Assembly: GCF_020184175.1 (NCBI RefSeq) | Contig: NC_065531.1 | Span: 73,626,604-73,690,603, forward strand | DNA length: 64,000 nt | Reading direction: 5' to 3' | Source: Aphis gossypii | Taxonomy: Eukaryota; Arthropoda; Insecta; Hemiptera; Aphididae | Part shown: positions 10,708 through 22,799 of the stretch, in pieces | How positions within the stretch are numbered: the stretch's first letter is position 1 | Layout: the number at the start of each line of letters is the position of its first letter | Program-made: the position numbers and the translations under genes | Notes under the pieces: generated by a model | What the model was told of the DNA's origin: nothing | Seen by the model: the letters and a program-made list of their open reading frames with translations, nothing else | Databases searched by the model: none

Positions 10708-10878
10708 TATAGTTTTTACTCCAGTCTAGGTTTTGTAGATTTCACGATTAATGGTATACCAATGGAGTATGGACTCATCACTCGTGGTTACGATTTAAGA
10801 TATTTTTCTTCCTTTATTATCTTAAATCGTGCTCGTGGTAGACTTGTTAGCTTGTATACAATCTATCGGTCTCAGTGA
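10708..10878 (+). other. short open frame with embedded hairpin, unrecognised
   Basis: An open stretch of 56 codons, with ATG at 10762 giving 38 residues to TGA 10876-10878, reads coding-like (MEYGLITRGYDLRY, ILNRARGRLVSLY). Inside it, 10790-10802 and 10818-10830 form a perfect 13-bp stem with a 15-base loop. It lies 600-770 bases upstream of PRORP. It may be a gene or transposon fragment; no family is recognised. Confidence 0.25.
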
Positions 10879-11483
10879 TGGTAGATAACTTGCAAAAGGC
10901 ACCAATTGAACATATTATGATAACATATGGTTCAATGGAGGCACCACCAATCCTAAAAGGGAATAATCCTAATAGCGCTTATATTCGATATATAAAAATT
11001 ATTAATTATTATATCTTTAAAAACTATATGAAAAATAGCTAAAACATTTAACCGTAACTATAATTTACGGAATTTAATTTAAAATCACGTACAAAATACA
11101 AATCCTAATATTATCAATTATTGTTATCCTTATCACTATTCACTTATCACTGTTATAAAATCAAAACCTTAGATAATGTGTATTATCTAAGATCAAAACA
11201 CGTTTTTTTTAAAAATTCGTGTTACAAATTTACAATATCAATGATTAATTTGACTAAACTAGTAAATTTACTTATAACTACTAATTAGTTATTAGTAATA
11301 ATTATCATAAAATTATTTACTTTATCATGTACCTAAATAATATTAATATTAAATATCTAATACAATTTTAATTTGAAATGTGACTATGTTAATGTCATAT
11401 ATCTAATACATACTAAATTATACATTTATACATTACATTTTATTAGTTATTTCATTATTTGTTTACAATTATTTTATTTTGCA

Positions 11484-11982
11484 ATGTGTTCATTAATAAG
11501 GAAACATCTACCTTGGAATTTACTAAAGGTGGTAAGTCCAAGACAGACTCAAAGGTTACTGTCAGTTGTTACTCCAGATATAATTGAACCACGCAAAGTA
11601 AAAGGTAGATTTGCCAGTGAAGAACAAAAACGTATTATTGCAGAATTTGTTACCAAATCAAGTTCCACATTTATTGATTGGAATGAATTGAAATCGTCTG
11701 TTTTGTCCATTAATCGTGGGTATATAAATGAAAAAAATATTAATGGATGCATATTAGAGGCATGCTCACAACAAAAACGTTCGGACCTAGTCAAGTCATT
11801 TATGAAGTATGTGAAAGAATGTAGTAATGGTAAACCTAATTTAGCATTAGAGCTATTATATATTCGTTCATGGTACAAGTCACGAGAGGAATTGACAGAT
11901 GATGACCAATATGAAATTCAGACAAGTTGTCAGTCTCTGTTTAAAAATAATCTACATTTAATGAACCCTGTTCTTCTTGAAG
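11484..11982 (+). CDS. PRORP: PRORP exon 1
   Basis: 499 bases, donor GAAG|GTATGA, ending one base into a codon. It encodes the presequence and the first PPR helices. A second donor-like site (gtaagt at 11532) is not used, because the frame runs through it into conserved sequence. Confidence 0.9.
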
Positions 11983-14900
11983 GTATGACAATATGCTAAT
12001 GTCTATTTTTTTTTTTTATTAATTTTCTTAATTTGTTATATAGCTATAGTAATGGGACTTTGTTGTACACCTTTATGGCGTGATTCCTTGGAATTCATAA
12101 AAGCATCAAAAATTGAAAATGATATTACAGTAAATACATTAACTTGTATAATTTTAAGAGCATTTGAAGAATCAGAAATGGATTTGGGATGGACTTTAAT
12201 ACATAATCTTTTTAATCGACATAGGATACTACCATTAGAAATAGTTGCAGCATGGTTTAGTCTATGTGAAAAAAATGTAAATTGTAGCTATCGTAGAGTA
12301 TTAGAATTTTTAAGAGATAATGAGTATATTATCAGAGAAGATTTAGCAGAACTAATTCGAAATAAAATTAAACAATCTGGCATTAAGGCTACTACTACTA
12401 TGGTTTATCATCATAAGTAAATATTATTTACAACATACTTAGCTTTAAAGATAAAAAAATATATTTAATGAATAATGTATTTTCTTATCTAGTGGAAAAT
12501 GTAAAAATTGTAATCAAGTATTAAAAAATGTGGATATCACAGATTCAGAGTTTAAGATGCTTCAAGAATGTTTTTTATCAAATGTAATGGTTGGAAAAAA
12601 TATATTTAATAACTCTTCTCCTCAAGAGTTGAACGATTTTAAAGATTTCATTGAAATAACTGCACCATATGACGTGGTAGTCGATGGATTAAACTTGGCA
12701 TATGCATATCGAGGAAAAGTTGGTAATCATTCTATAGTAAGTGTACTCGAGTATAATAGTATAGTATTGATTAGTATATTAATCAAACAAAAAAATGTAT
12801 AATATAAATTTATATTTAAAATGTGTGCCAAAAGACATAAAAAATATTGTTCTTTAGTACTTTTTAGTTAACACACAGCCCTCAGTACCTTCACTAGAAT
12901 TGATTTGCGTATAAGAACTTGAATAGTAAGAATTAGCATTCAAAAGTTATTATATAATTTTAGTAGCATATACTTGCAAATGGTGTATGGAGAATATAAT
13001 ATACTGGAATATACTTGTACAGACCCTTTTTTTTTTTTGGGCATTTAAACAAAGTCAACAAATAACGCTTTAATAATAAAAAACAAAGTCATATGTATGA
13101 TTGATTTTCATAAATTTATTATATGAAAAAAAATATAAAATTATTATGTAATTTTTAATAAATCATTTTTATAAAATTAAAATTTTTAATTTTCAGCCTA
13201 ACAATAATATGCTGAAAAACCTATTATTTTCTCATAAAAAGTATACTCCATTCAAGTTTTGAAGCGACATGGGCGACAACCAGTTTTTATCGGCAATAGA
13301 CAGATCATATTGATAGCTAACAGGCAAAAGACTGTATCTATATCCGATAGTAATTGATTATAGCAATAGAAAATACATTGAATGGGGTCACTCTAGTGGT
13401 TCTAGTTACAACTATCATTATATTATTTGAATTTTACTAGTAAACTTATCCGCCATTTTTGACAATTTAATTAGCAGGTATATAAAAAAATTAGACGTAT
13501 GCACTAGTACGAATGTATTAGCTTTCTTCAAAATAATATGAATGGACGTATACATAGTCGTATCTTAAGTTTAACTATTGAAAATAATATAAAATAAGAA
13601 AAAAATTGTTTTTTAACTCTCCTGAAAAATAGTGTTAGGGGTGGATATGGTTGTTTGCCTGTTAGCCGACAATACATAACTTTCCCCTACATAATTAACC
13701 AAGAGTTAATAAATTATATAGAATGATGCCTTGCATGCAAGTCTAAATCTGAGTCGTTTCTAAAGGTGAAAGGAGTATAGTAACAATAATAAATATTTTT
13801 AAGGCATTGGTAAGACTATTTATATTTTTGGGTAGCACATTTTATTGTCCAAATACTCTGCAACCAGAGTTGTATCCTTTCATGCTTATACCAACTATTA
13901 TATTATGTTTGTTAACTTATTTTTTAAATTTATTTATCGAAAAGTGAGGTACCTAGACATTTTTTATCTGCTAGTAATGTCACTGTTTTCTTAAAATACT
14001 AATATTTAAAAATGGGTAACATTTAAAACTGAATAAATAACAATATGTCAATTAATAAGTATTTTTGTATTGAATAATTTTTAATAAAAAGAATATTATG
14101 TCTAATGAATATAAATATTTCATATTAATTTAAAATAGTATAAACAATATTTTGCTTTTCTTGTATTAAAAATAATTTTTATTCATATAACTTTGAAGTG
14201 TTTAGATTTTCGACAAAAAAAAAACTAATAATTCTTTGACAATTAGGTGGGCTAGGTATAATAATGGATAATAAAATATGTTATTTCAAATAAATAGATT
14301 TTGATAGCTAAAAGAAAAATTATTGATTTTGTTTTAAAATATTCTTAAAATGTATTATTAAGTTATAATAAGTATTATTTTAGTAATATATTATATATTA
14401 AGTAGTATTTGTATTATCATATGTCACTAAAGTACAGTGGTGGGCATTAAATTGTTAAAAAGTTTTTTTTAATTTATATGGTTATAACCTATAACTAATA
14501 TGAAATTATGATAGACAATATACAAGTTTTTACTATTCTAATTAATTTTAAAAAGCATTGACATTTTTATAGATAGTTACAAAAAAAAATTGCATTACAA
14601 TGAATTGAGGTTTATTTAGATAAATGTGATCTAATTTTGTGTTTGGTAACATAACTTTTCTTTTTATAAGTATCAAGCATTTTTAATCAATTATTATAAT
14701 TTTTTAAAACAGTTTAAAAAAATATAGATTAAAAAATTGGATATTATAAAAATTTCAGTTGTACAAAAAATATGTGTTTGGTTTCTCTTTTAGATATATG
14801 GGATTAAACTTAAAATTTTGATATAAATTTTTGTTGAAAAAATAGTATTTAAATAATAAAATTATTGTTATTTAGAAATACTTGAGATGATACAAGGCTT

Positions 14901-15648
14901 TTGAGACAAACTATATTTGTAGTTGATTTAGTAATTATTATTAATTAGGTATTGTAAAAATTTTGTTATAGACCAAGGTTATTATGAAGAATTTTATTGC
15001 AAAGAAATTAAAAGTGTTATTAATTGGCAGAAAACATCTAGTTAAGATGCTGGGAAAAGAATTTGATTTTATAAAAAAAAATGCTCATATATTTTTTACT
15101 AATGATCTGTAAGAAAATAATTTTGTTATACAAATTAATCTTAATCAAATAAAAATGTTTATTTATTATATTTTATTTATTTTGCTTAGATCTAAAGATG
15201 ATCCATTTGTTTTATATGCTGCAATGTATAGTGGTATTAATACACAAATTCTTACCAGAGATCTTATGCGTAGTCATAAATTTTTGTTAGAAGATGTTCA
15301 CATGAAAAGCATATTTCAAAAATGGTTACAAATACATCGATTAGGATTAAAAATACGTCCAGGTGATGAAGTTATGATTAAAGTAAGAACATATACTATG
15401 ACATAATTATTTTTGTGTAAACTCTTATAATACATACCAAATATATTAAATTTAATTGTTTGAAGATGGAAGTAATAAAATGTTAAACTAAATTTAATTT
15501 AATTTCTTAGGAGCCTATAAAGCATTTACAAGCAACTCAAGAATCTGAAAATGGCATATGGCACATGCCTTACCAGGAAATCAAAGAACGTGGTTCCTGG
15601 TCTAAACCTGATTCATCACCTGATAAATGGATGTGTATACAAATTTAG
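11484..15648 (+). CDS. PRORP: protein-only mitochondrial RNase P catalytic subunit
   Basis: A complete gene of six exons (11484-11982, 12044-12416, 12493-12736, 14972-15108, 15190-15382, 15511-15648) encodes 527 residues. PRORP (MRPP3; human protein 583 residues) cuts the 5' leader from mitochondrial pre-tRNAs. The N-terminus is basic and hydrophobic (MCSLIRKHLPWNLLKVV), as for a mitochondrial presequence. An alpha-helical PPR region follows. The zinc site is C294-x2-C297 plus H500 (WHMPY) and C524 (WMCI). The NYN-type nuclease has D355 (VVDGLNLAY), D421 and D422 (KDDPFVLY) and D442 (TRDLMRSH), matching the human catalytic aspartates 409, 478, 479 and 499 in spacing. All splice phases agree and no residue is missing. 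ATG 11484 is chosen as the first ATG in frame ahead of the presequence; an alternative acceptor at 12049 would drop two residues. Confidence 0.93.
12044..12416 (+). CDS. PRORP: PRORP exon 2
   Basis: Acceptor ttatatag at 12043 (or tatag at 12049, also in frame). Donor AA|GTAAAT at 12417 ends two bases into a codon. It encodes the helical PPR region, including FIKASKIENDITVN and RRVLEFLRDNEYI. Confidence 0.88.
12493..12736 (+). CDS. PRORP: PRORP exon 3
   Basis: Acceptor cttatctag, donor ATA|GTAAGT, phase 0 at the end. It contains the zinc-binding pair CKNC and the first catalytic aspartate in VVDGLNLAY. Confidence 0.92.
12737..14971 (+). other. PRORP intron 3 with inverted-repeat element
   Basis: A 2.2-kb intron, by far the largest of the gene. 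At 13316-13328 gctaacaggcaaa is repeated in inverse at 13654-13666, with ctatatcc and ggatatgg extending the pairing inward. This suggests a degenerate foldback element of about 350-390 bp. The remainder is AT-rich with no coding signal. Confidence 0.5.
14972..15108 (+). CDS. PRORP: PRORP exon 4
   Basis: Acceptor ttttgttatag, donor GATCT|GTAAGA. It has no ATG-initiated long frame and is recognised from the join: KKLKVLLIGRKHLVKML and NAHIFFTND match the PRORP stretch between the two catalytic regions. It ends two bases into a codon. Confidence 0.88.
15190..15382 (+). CDS. PRORP: PRORP exon 5
   Basis: Acceptor ttgcttag, donor AAA|GTAAGA. It carries the DD pair (KDDPFVLYAAMYSG) and TRDLMRSH, the rest of the metal-binding site. 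Confidence 0.93.
15511..15648 (+). CDS. PRORP: PRORP exon 6
   Basis: Acceptor aatttcttag. It encodes the C-terminal 45 residues with WHMPY (zinc His) and KWMCIQI (zinc Cys), then TAG. The length and end match the family C-terminus. Confidence 0.92.
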   Translation, partial: EPIKHLQATQESENGIWHMPYQEIKERGSWSKPDSSPDKWMCIQI

Positions 15649-15834
15649 ACTGAACTATATTATATTTAAATTGTGTTTTTTTTTTTGTATAATATACCGT
15701 TATAATTGAAAAAAATATATACATTTTAAGTTAACTACTGTTGATTTTTAAAAATTACCTATTTTTACAAATATTTATAGATATTTATTATTTAGTACTT
15801 AGTATTTTTTCTAAGCTTAGCATGTATAGTTGAA

Positions 15835-15840
15835 AATAAA
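15835..15840 (+). terminator. polyadenylation signal of PRORP
   Basis: AATAAA about 190 bases after the PRORP stop codon, the first canonical signal downstream. Confidence 0.5.
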
Positions 15841-15918
15841 GGATTAATAGAATAGCTCATTTTAAAACTCAATCTTATAGATTTAACAATATTTTTAAAT
15901 GTATAAAACTTTTTAATA

Positions 15919-16080
15919 ATTTAGGCCAGTGTTTCCCAAAGAGTGTGCCGTGAAATTTGAACTTTTTTTATAAAAACGCATAATATAATATTTATCCCAA
16001 GTGTACCATGACTTATAATAACTAATAATAATGTGCTGCGATGGAAAAAAGTTTGGGAACTGGCAGCTACTGATTTAGAC
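15919..16080. mobile_element. hAT-type MITE
   Basis: The element 15927-16072 starts cagtgtttcccaaa and ends tttgggaactggcagctactg, an imperfect terminal inverted repeat. The flanking 8-mers atttaggc and atttagac match at 7 of 8, the target duplication length of hAT transposons. At 146 bp it is non-autonomous. Confidence 0.75.
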
Positions 16081-16589
16081 TATTAAACTTATACCATGAT
16101 ATTGTTTTTAATGAAAGATTAAAATATTATTGATAATTGAAACATTTAATTTTTATTGATAATCTTTTATTTATTTTTTCAAATAATATTTAAAAATAAT
16201 AAACTGTCAATTATGTAAATAGTAATAAATGATTATGATAAAGTAATTATTGATATGAAGATTTCTATAGTAAAAATAATTTAACATAGTTAAAATTTAA
16301 TAAAATATCAGTGTAAAAGTGAATTGAATAATTTTAAAAATAAGTTAAACATCATATTAAGACATAACAAACATTGACTACTAGAAATCTTATTGTGTGT
16401 TATAATTGAAAATTGATTGAACCTAAAAAATTAAAGTTATTTTTAATAGATATTAATAATGTGTATATGATTCATTACTAAAAATAATAACTTTATAATC
16501 ATTATGTAAGTAATTACTTATTTTTTAAGTTATAAAATTATATTCATTAAGTATTAGATTTCAAACATTATTTTTGAATAGGTATAAAA

Positions 16590-16861
16590 TATGGTCAATC
16601 ACTTCGCGACTCCCCTATCTATATTAAGTACAAATTTGAACAATAAAAATATATCATTAACCATTTAATCCAACGAAGTATAGGTACCATTTTGAATATC
16701 AATTTATAAATACCAGTGTATTACCTAATTTAAACTTGTTACAGGTATAAGTATTTTTTTTATTCAATAAACAATTTTAAATAAAAAGGTTTATTTTGTA
16801 AATTGGAATTTTATTATTTTTGACTTACTTGATCGCGACCCCCAGGCTGAGAAACTCTGAT
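16590..16861. mobile_element. hAT-type fragment(s)
   Basis: 16831-16859 reads gatcgcgacccccaggctgagaaactctg, whose inverse is the familiar hAT-type end cagagtttctcagcctgggggtcgcg. A related block (cacttcgcgactcccc) lies at about 16600-16615 in the same, not inverted, orientation. The element is therefore truncated or rearranged, and no target duplication was found. Confidence 0.5.
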
Positions 16862-17000
16862 ATAGTACAATCTGTTTCAAACAAAAAGTTATCTTAATTC
16901 TTGGTGTCACAATTAATTTTTTAAAAGGCAATTAATTTGTGTCAGGTATTTAATTTTAATTTTAATAATAATGTTATAATTTCTTTTTTAAGTAGGTATG

Positions 17001-17165
17001 TGTTAATACAGGCCAGATTAAGATTTCTGCCGCCCATAGGCTAAAATAAATTTACCACCTAATTTACATAGGTAAAATTTGCTATTTCGTTTCGAATGTT
17101 AAAATTTGCCGCCCTAGGCTTTAGCCTAAACAGCCTTAACGGTAAAATACGGCCCTGTATTAATA
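17001..17165. mobile_element. hAT-type MITE
   Basis: The element 17009-17157 (149 bp) starts caggccagattaag and ends cggtaaaatacggccctg, an imperfect inverted repeat. The flanks tgttaata and tattaata match at 7 of 8. It contains an inner palindrome aggctttagcct. Confidence 0.75.
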
Positions 17166-19794
17166 TGTATGCAGTATGCACATTTAGTGTGTATGAACTT
17201 AAAAAGACACATGCTAGAAAATATAAGTAAAAAATGTAGAATAAGAATTTACAAAAACCAGATTATTGCAATTTGCAATAGTGATTAATAATGGTCAATA
17301 AAATTAATTAATTTTCAATCTATAATTTGTGTTGTTTATAGGTGCTAATATTAAATTATTAAAGAAAGTAGCAGTTTACATATTTGACATTTAGTAGAGT
17401 CAAATTAATTCCGTGTTTTGCACACAATATGTGCTTAATTGCTTACTAAATTGATAAATAACTACCTAGTTAGGTTAGTACCTACAGATTGAATATACAA
17501 GGATATAGTGTAAAAACACTGCAATCATTTAAAAATATACGTAGGTATAGGTCATAATTTAGTGTCATTGCCTGTTTTATTTTATATTTTTATTTATATA
17601 CTTTTCTCCCTTTAATTTATAAGAAATAAAATTATTTTTAAGTTTTTAACCATGATTCATAGATCCGCAATTGTTTGGTACTCTGAACAATACAATATTT
17701 ATAATTTACATCCACGTTTTTCCATCTTTATTATTTTTTTATTTTGATTCAAAAAACATCGGTTATATTGATTAAATACGACTAAATATCGTTGAGACGA
17801 TTTTAGCCCTCCCTACAATTGGGTTAATTATGATATAATTATAGAATGACGTTACTATAATGTTACTATGTTACTGTGTTAGCGTTACAAATTATAACAT
17901 ATATTTAAACATTTGTTTTTTTATATATTATATTACATAGGTACATATTTTTGGCAACAACAACCGAGTGATTAGCTGATACAATTATAAAATTGTTTAC
18001 AGTTAAATTTGTGTACAAATGTGTACATGTCACATTATCAGCTGACAGAGTTCTGTTTCATTAATAAAGTGTTTGTTCATTGCTTTTGTTGTAGATGCGG
18101 GCACGCAGCCAACATGCCAACATCTATTCTGGGTGTAAATCATATTAGTAATTCGTACTATAATAATAGTCTAATGTATACTGTACATTCAATTTTGTAT
18201 TATTTGGTGTTAATGTTTTATTCTTACAAAGTTACAAATCAAAATATAACACCTGTCCTATTTTCACCGAATATGCTGCAGACAACAACATAAGTCATCT
18301 CACTCTTCTCGGTCTATACGGCAACTGGCAAGATTTCTTGTACCTACCTGTTGTTTGTATTTTAGTATATTATTTAGTTATATTTTGTGATCGTGGTAGT
18401 ATGGTACCATTTGTATCTATAATACAAGCATATAATTATTATTTATTCTATAGACGTATATAGTATATTATCAGCGTTTTAATATAGGATTTTTATTTGA
18501 TTATTTCTGTTTATACACGATACGTAGGTAAAAAATTATTCCATTTTCAATTTTTTGGGTGGTTTTTGACATCAAATTAGATCTAGTTCATACGTCTGAG
18601 AAAAAAATTACCAGTATTTTTTAAAAATAATTGAAAAAAAAACAAAATACAAAGGAAAAATGGAGATTTTTACGTAAAATTTGTTGTGAAAATTATTTTA
18701 CTAATAGAAAGCCACATTATTTGTGTGTAATAGGATATAATATATTAACTCGAAAAATATAAAGAGTTTTTAGCGGTAGTCGGATTTTCACAGTAAGTTG
18801 GAAAAAAAACGGTCGAATTAGGTATAACGTTTATTACGTTTGTCTTAAGCTTAACGATGAAAGATATATGTTGAGTTTTAAAGAAAAGTTGTTGAGTTTG
18901 ATAATACCTACAATTTACAGAAAAGACAGCGACAGCAATACAGCACATGTCTAACTTTTATATTCAAGTCACAAAAAATAGTTTTTTATAATAAAAAAAT
19001 GATTTAAATCGTTAGTAATACATAAAACGACTAAAAAACATTTGCTTAAATTAAAAATCTATATTGTAAATTATAATTTAATAGGCTATAGGTATTTATT
19101 TCAACATTTCTCCGAGACATCAAAAAGCAATCAGTAGTATAAAAACTGATAAAAACAAATATTTATACGTTAAACAAAAAACTATACACGGGCGAAGCCC
19201 AGATATTTAATTTGTCAAGGACAACGCTGTGCGGGATCTGCTAGGTTAGGTATTCGTTTTTTGATAGAAGTTTATATTATTATTATTTATTTGTTATTGT
19301 TCAAGTTATAATTTTCAAAATATTTTGATTTTTTTAAGCTAACTATAGATAATTGAATGTTTTTGGTTTTTATTCTGTTTTTTTATTTTAAATGTCGATA
19401 AAAAATTATTCACTTGATCAAAATTCTTGAACATATAATACAAGATCCCATTTAACTTGTTTTTATACCTGTATAAAAATATTAAAAATATAAAACCACA
19501 TATTTTTGTATGCATTTGAAGTTAGAATTTTTAAGAAAATATTAAAAATTGTAAAAATTGAAAACTAATAAAATAAACTAACTTCATAAGAACTTCAATT
19601 TTAAAAATACAACATTACTCATAAATAATTTGTACTGAAAAAATTATATCAGCCTATCGTAAAACTAAATGTAAAATAAATTAATTAAATTAGTTAAATT
19701 GGTACCTATACAAAAAAAAATATATCAAGAATGAAGAAATACGAGTATACTTGGTTATATAATAGACTAATTTATATAGGCTGATTAACCTCTG

Positions 19795-19920
19795 GATAAG
19801 CCGATTCTACTTAAAATCGTTTTTCTTATACAATAATATTTCATTGAATTTAATTTTAACACACACATAATAGTGAACCATTCCCATTTGACATCTAATG
19901 TATACATTTTATTTAATATT
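19795..19920 (+). repeat. dispersed repeat family, member
   Basis: Reads ttctacttaaaatcg, then tcattgaattta, then acacacataatagtgaacca. The same blocks in the same order occur at 21090-21205 and 52165-52255, and partly at 2615-2700. Confidence 0.6.
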
Positions 19921-21089
19921 TTACAACTTACTTATTATATTTAATTATTAAATTATATACGCCCATATGGGGTAAGATGGTTATTTTATTAAAAAATGTG
20001 TTAAATTTGGGAAAAATTAGGTAAAAAATTGAATAATTAATAATTAAAACTGTAGGTACTCCAAGTATATTATAGTCGTACTGATATACAGTTATATAAT
20101 TCAACATACATATTATAAAATATAAATTATAATCATAATGGAAAAATAAAAAAATGATAACATTTAAAACAAATATTAAAACAAATTTTCTTCCCTCTTT
20201 ATTCAGACTTATCACTAATAATTCGAATGCAGTTGGGGAAGTAAAATGTTGTTTATCTTAATGTTAAATTCGTAGAAAACAACATAAAAAGTATGTCGTA
20301 CTCGCATTATACGTCACGTCGTCTTTATCTTACACATACTACACGCAACTACGCAAGATATAGCTAGATATCAAATATATTTATATATATTATATATGTA
20401 CTGGATTCTTACTACGGAGTAAAATGATTTAAATGGTTAATATTAAAACAAATGTATATGTATTATCAAATTATTAGGTATATAGGAGAATTTAAAGTGT
20501 TCGAATAGTATTTTTTTCAATATATTTTAATTGGTTTAATGAGTTAAAAGTAGGGGAAGACACGACAGTCCAAATATTGAAAAGTACAATCTATCGATTG
20601 TGAATACATAAAAAAGAACGAAATATCGACAAATTAAAATAAATATTAACAAATTCAAATGTATTGTGGCTAATTTTAGGTGTTGAAATTAATTGTCATT
20701 AATAGTTAAAATAATTTAAAATTTAAATATAAAATTTAAAAATATTTATAAAAACATAGTTGATTTTTTTGTACAATTAAAATTATTACTATTAAAGTTA
20801 TAACTTATTATTATTACCTAATTGTTATTTTATTTTATTACTACACATTAAGAAATTATTTAATAAAAAACATGTATTTTTTGGTATCAGAAAAAAAATT
20901 CTAAATTTTCAATTTTTCTTTTTTAACAAAAAATAAAATAAACTATTTTATAGTTGTATATATATATAATGAACACAACATTTTCTGTAAAAATTAAATA
21001 AATCTCTTGTAATACTAATAGTGATTTAAATTATAAATTACTTTATATCAATATAAAAAAAATATAGGTACCTAAGTGATAAAGGCTGT

Positions 21090-21205
21090 CAGACAATCTA
21101 CGCTTAAAATCTTTTTTCGTGTACATTTAAATAAATCATTGAATTCAAATTTGCCACTCGGCACCTATTGTACAGCAGAGCAGTACCCACTTGCCTATCT
21201 TCTTT
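21090..21205 (+). repeat. dispersed repeat family, member
   Basis: Reads tctacgcttaaaatc, tcattgaattcaaattt, then tgtacagcagagcagtaccc and acttgcc. It shares this order with 2615-2700, 19795-19920 and 52165-52255. Confidence 0.65.
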
Positions 21206-22799
21206 ATATTTTTAATAATTTATACTTTTTAAGTATACAAAATAACAGAGTAGGGCAGTATGCCAACCATAGGACAAAGATGTTTTATGTCTTTATGGTA
21301 AGTCTGTGTGCTGCCATTGACCTATATATTGGTTATATTACATAGGTTAGGTACTTTGCACAGTTAGCATACACAAAATTGTAAGTGTTAATTTATACTG
21401 TGTATAAATTATTTTCAAAACAAAATAATGTTGTGAATAAAGAATTAATTTTGTTACAATACGTCAAATCTACATTATCAAATGAAGAGTAATAATAGCC
21501 AATAGGTACTATTTTTATTCTTACGTATTAGTGTAAATAGTTTTTTATAGATAAATACTCACAACTTACAAGCTATGTACTGTGAAATCTCATGCATTTT
21601 AACACATACATAGAGAAATTGAAAATCAGTTTAAGTTAAAACCGTACCTATAATAGGTAGCCGTATCGGTATTCAACCAGTTTTAACCTTATTGTCAAGT
21701 TAGTACTTAGTAGGAAAAAACAATACCTAAATTAATACAGAAAAGTTTCTCTTACTTACAGTTTTTTTATAATACGGATAATTTATACACCCGACTATAG
21801 GAGTGTATTACTCATATTGTTATTTTTTATGTCGGTACATATTGTGTAGGTATACCTAGTATTTATATATTTCTAGTAATAAAAACTATGTCTTCTGTAT
21901 GATATGATTAAATCAATAATAATAACAGTCTAGTATGTTTCTAAGGTAATAATATTAAACCTTAAACACATATTATGTATATTATTATAGTCAATGTACA
22001 AGTCGCATATAATATACTCATATATATAAAAGGTGTATTATATACTTTACCAATCATAGTTCATCCAGCTTATGACGACTGTGCTGATTGGTATAGTAAT
22101 AGTACATTAGTACCTACATCAAATACACACACAATATATTATTATAGATATAATTCTATAACTCATAGACCGTATTAGTAAAATAGTTAAAATAGTGTGT
22201 GGTACCTACTACCAGTACTACCTACCTATATAGTATTTCGAACTTTTTTTTTTGGTTTTATCGCGAATAAAATTTCAAAATAAACTTTTTTCTTACGACG
22301 ATCCGTTCGGATTGATATATTATTATTATATAGAGAGAGGTATGTACATACATATAATATTATGTAGGTATTATGTCCGTAGTCCGTTAATATATGTTAT
22401 ATATTATATTATACGCTACGCAATTTGTGTATTATAATTACGGTGAGTATCGAGTGTCAGAGCATGTGTGTGGCGCGGGGAGGTTGATAGGATTTGAGGA
22501 AGGTTGTTGTGAACGGGGGGAGGGGGGGAAGTGTTAAGAAAAAAGAAATGAATAATATTAAAATATTATATGTATACATAAATAATATTATTATCTAGCG
22601 GCGAAGACGAATATAAGAAGCCGCTCGCCGTCGGCAAACTAACAGCAGCAGCCAGCAGGTCTCTTTTGTGTCTATATACCTACATAATATTATATTATAA
22701 TTTTATTTGTATACATATATATATATTATATATTTAACATTATACCTATACGGGTGCACATACACACTTATATATATATATATATTATTATAATATCAC

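Larger units (their letters stand above)
17166..22400. other. intergenic with dispersed repeats, no gene recognised
   Basis: No supported gene. Short frames at 18009-18293 and 18275-18470 read partly coding-like (CGHAANMPTSILGV; ISHLTLLGLYGNWQDFLY) but have no supported exon structure. At 19190-19245 a cgggcgaagcccag block resembles the ends of widespread insect repeats. Members of a dispersed family lie at 19795-19920 and 21090-21205. The rest is AT-rich low-complexity DNA. Confidence 0.5.

Noticed and set aside
11532..11540. Strong donor-like gtaagt inside PRORP exon 1
   Set aside because: The frame continues through it into sequence consistent with PRORP, and splicing here would break the phase with exon 2.
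16590..16861. Complete hAT element
   Set aside because: Only the right end is convincing. The left block is in direct rather than inverted orientation and no 8-bp duplication was found, so it was called as fragments.
18009..18293. 94-codon frame with a Cys-rich start
   Set aside because: It starts at a codon other than a supported ATG, has no homology I recognise, and most of it is low-complexity Tyr/Asn/Ile-rich sequence. Kept only as a remark in the intergenic entry.
19190..19260. Helitron 3' end (hairpin gggcgaagccc then CTAG)
   Set aside because: The ctag lies about 45 bases after the hairpin rather than about 10-12, so the Helitron signature is not met.
19928..20215. 95-codon - strand frame, Phe/Ile/Tyr-rich
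   Set aside because: Composition is what AT-rich DNA gives by chance; no membrane-protein family pattern, splice sites or homology could be supported.
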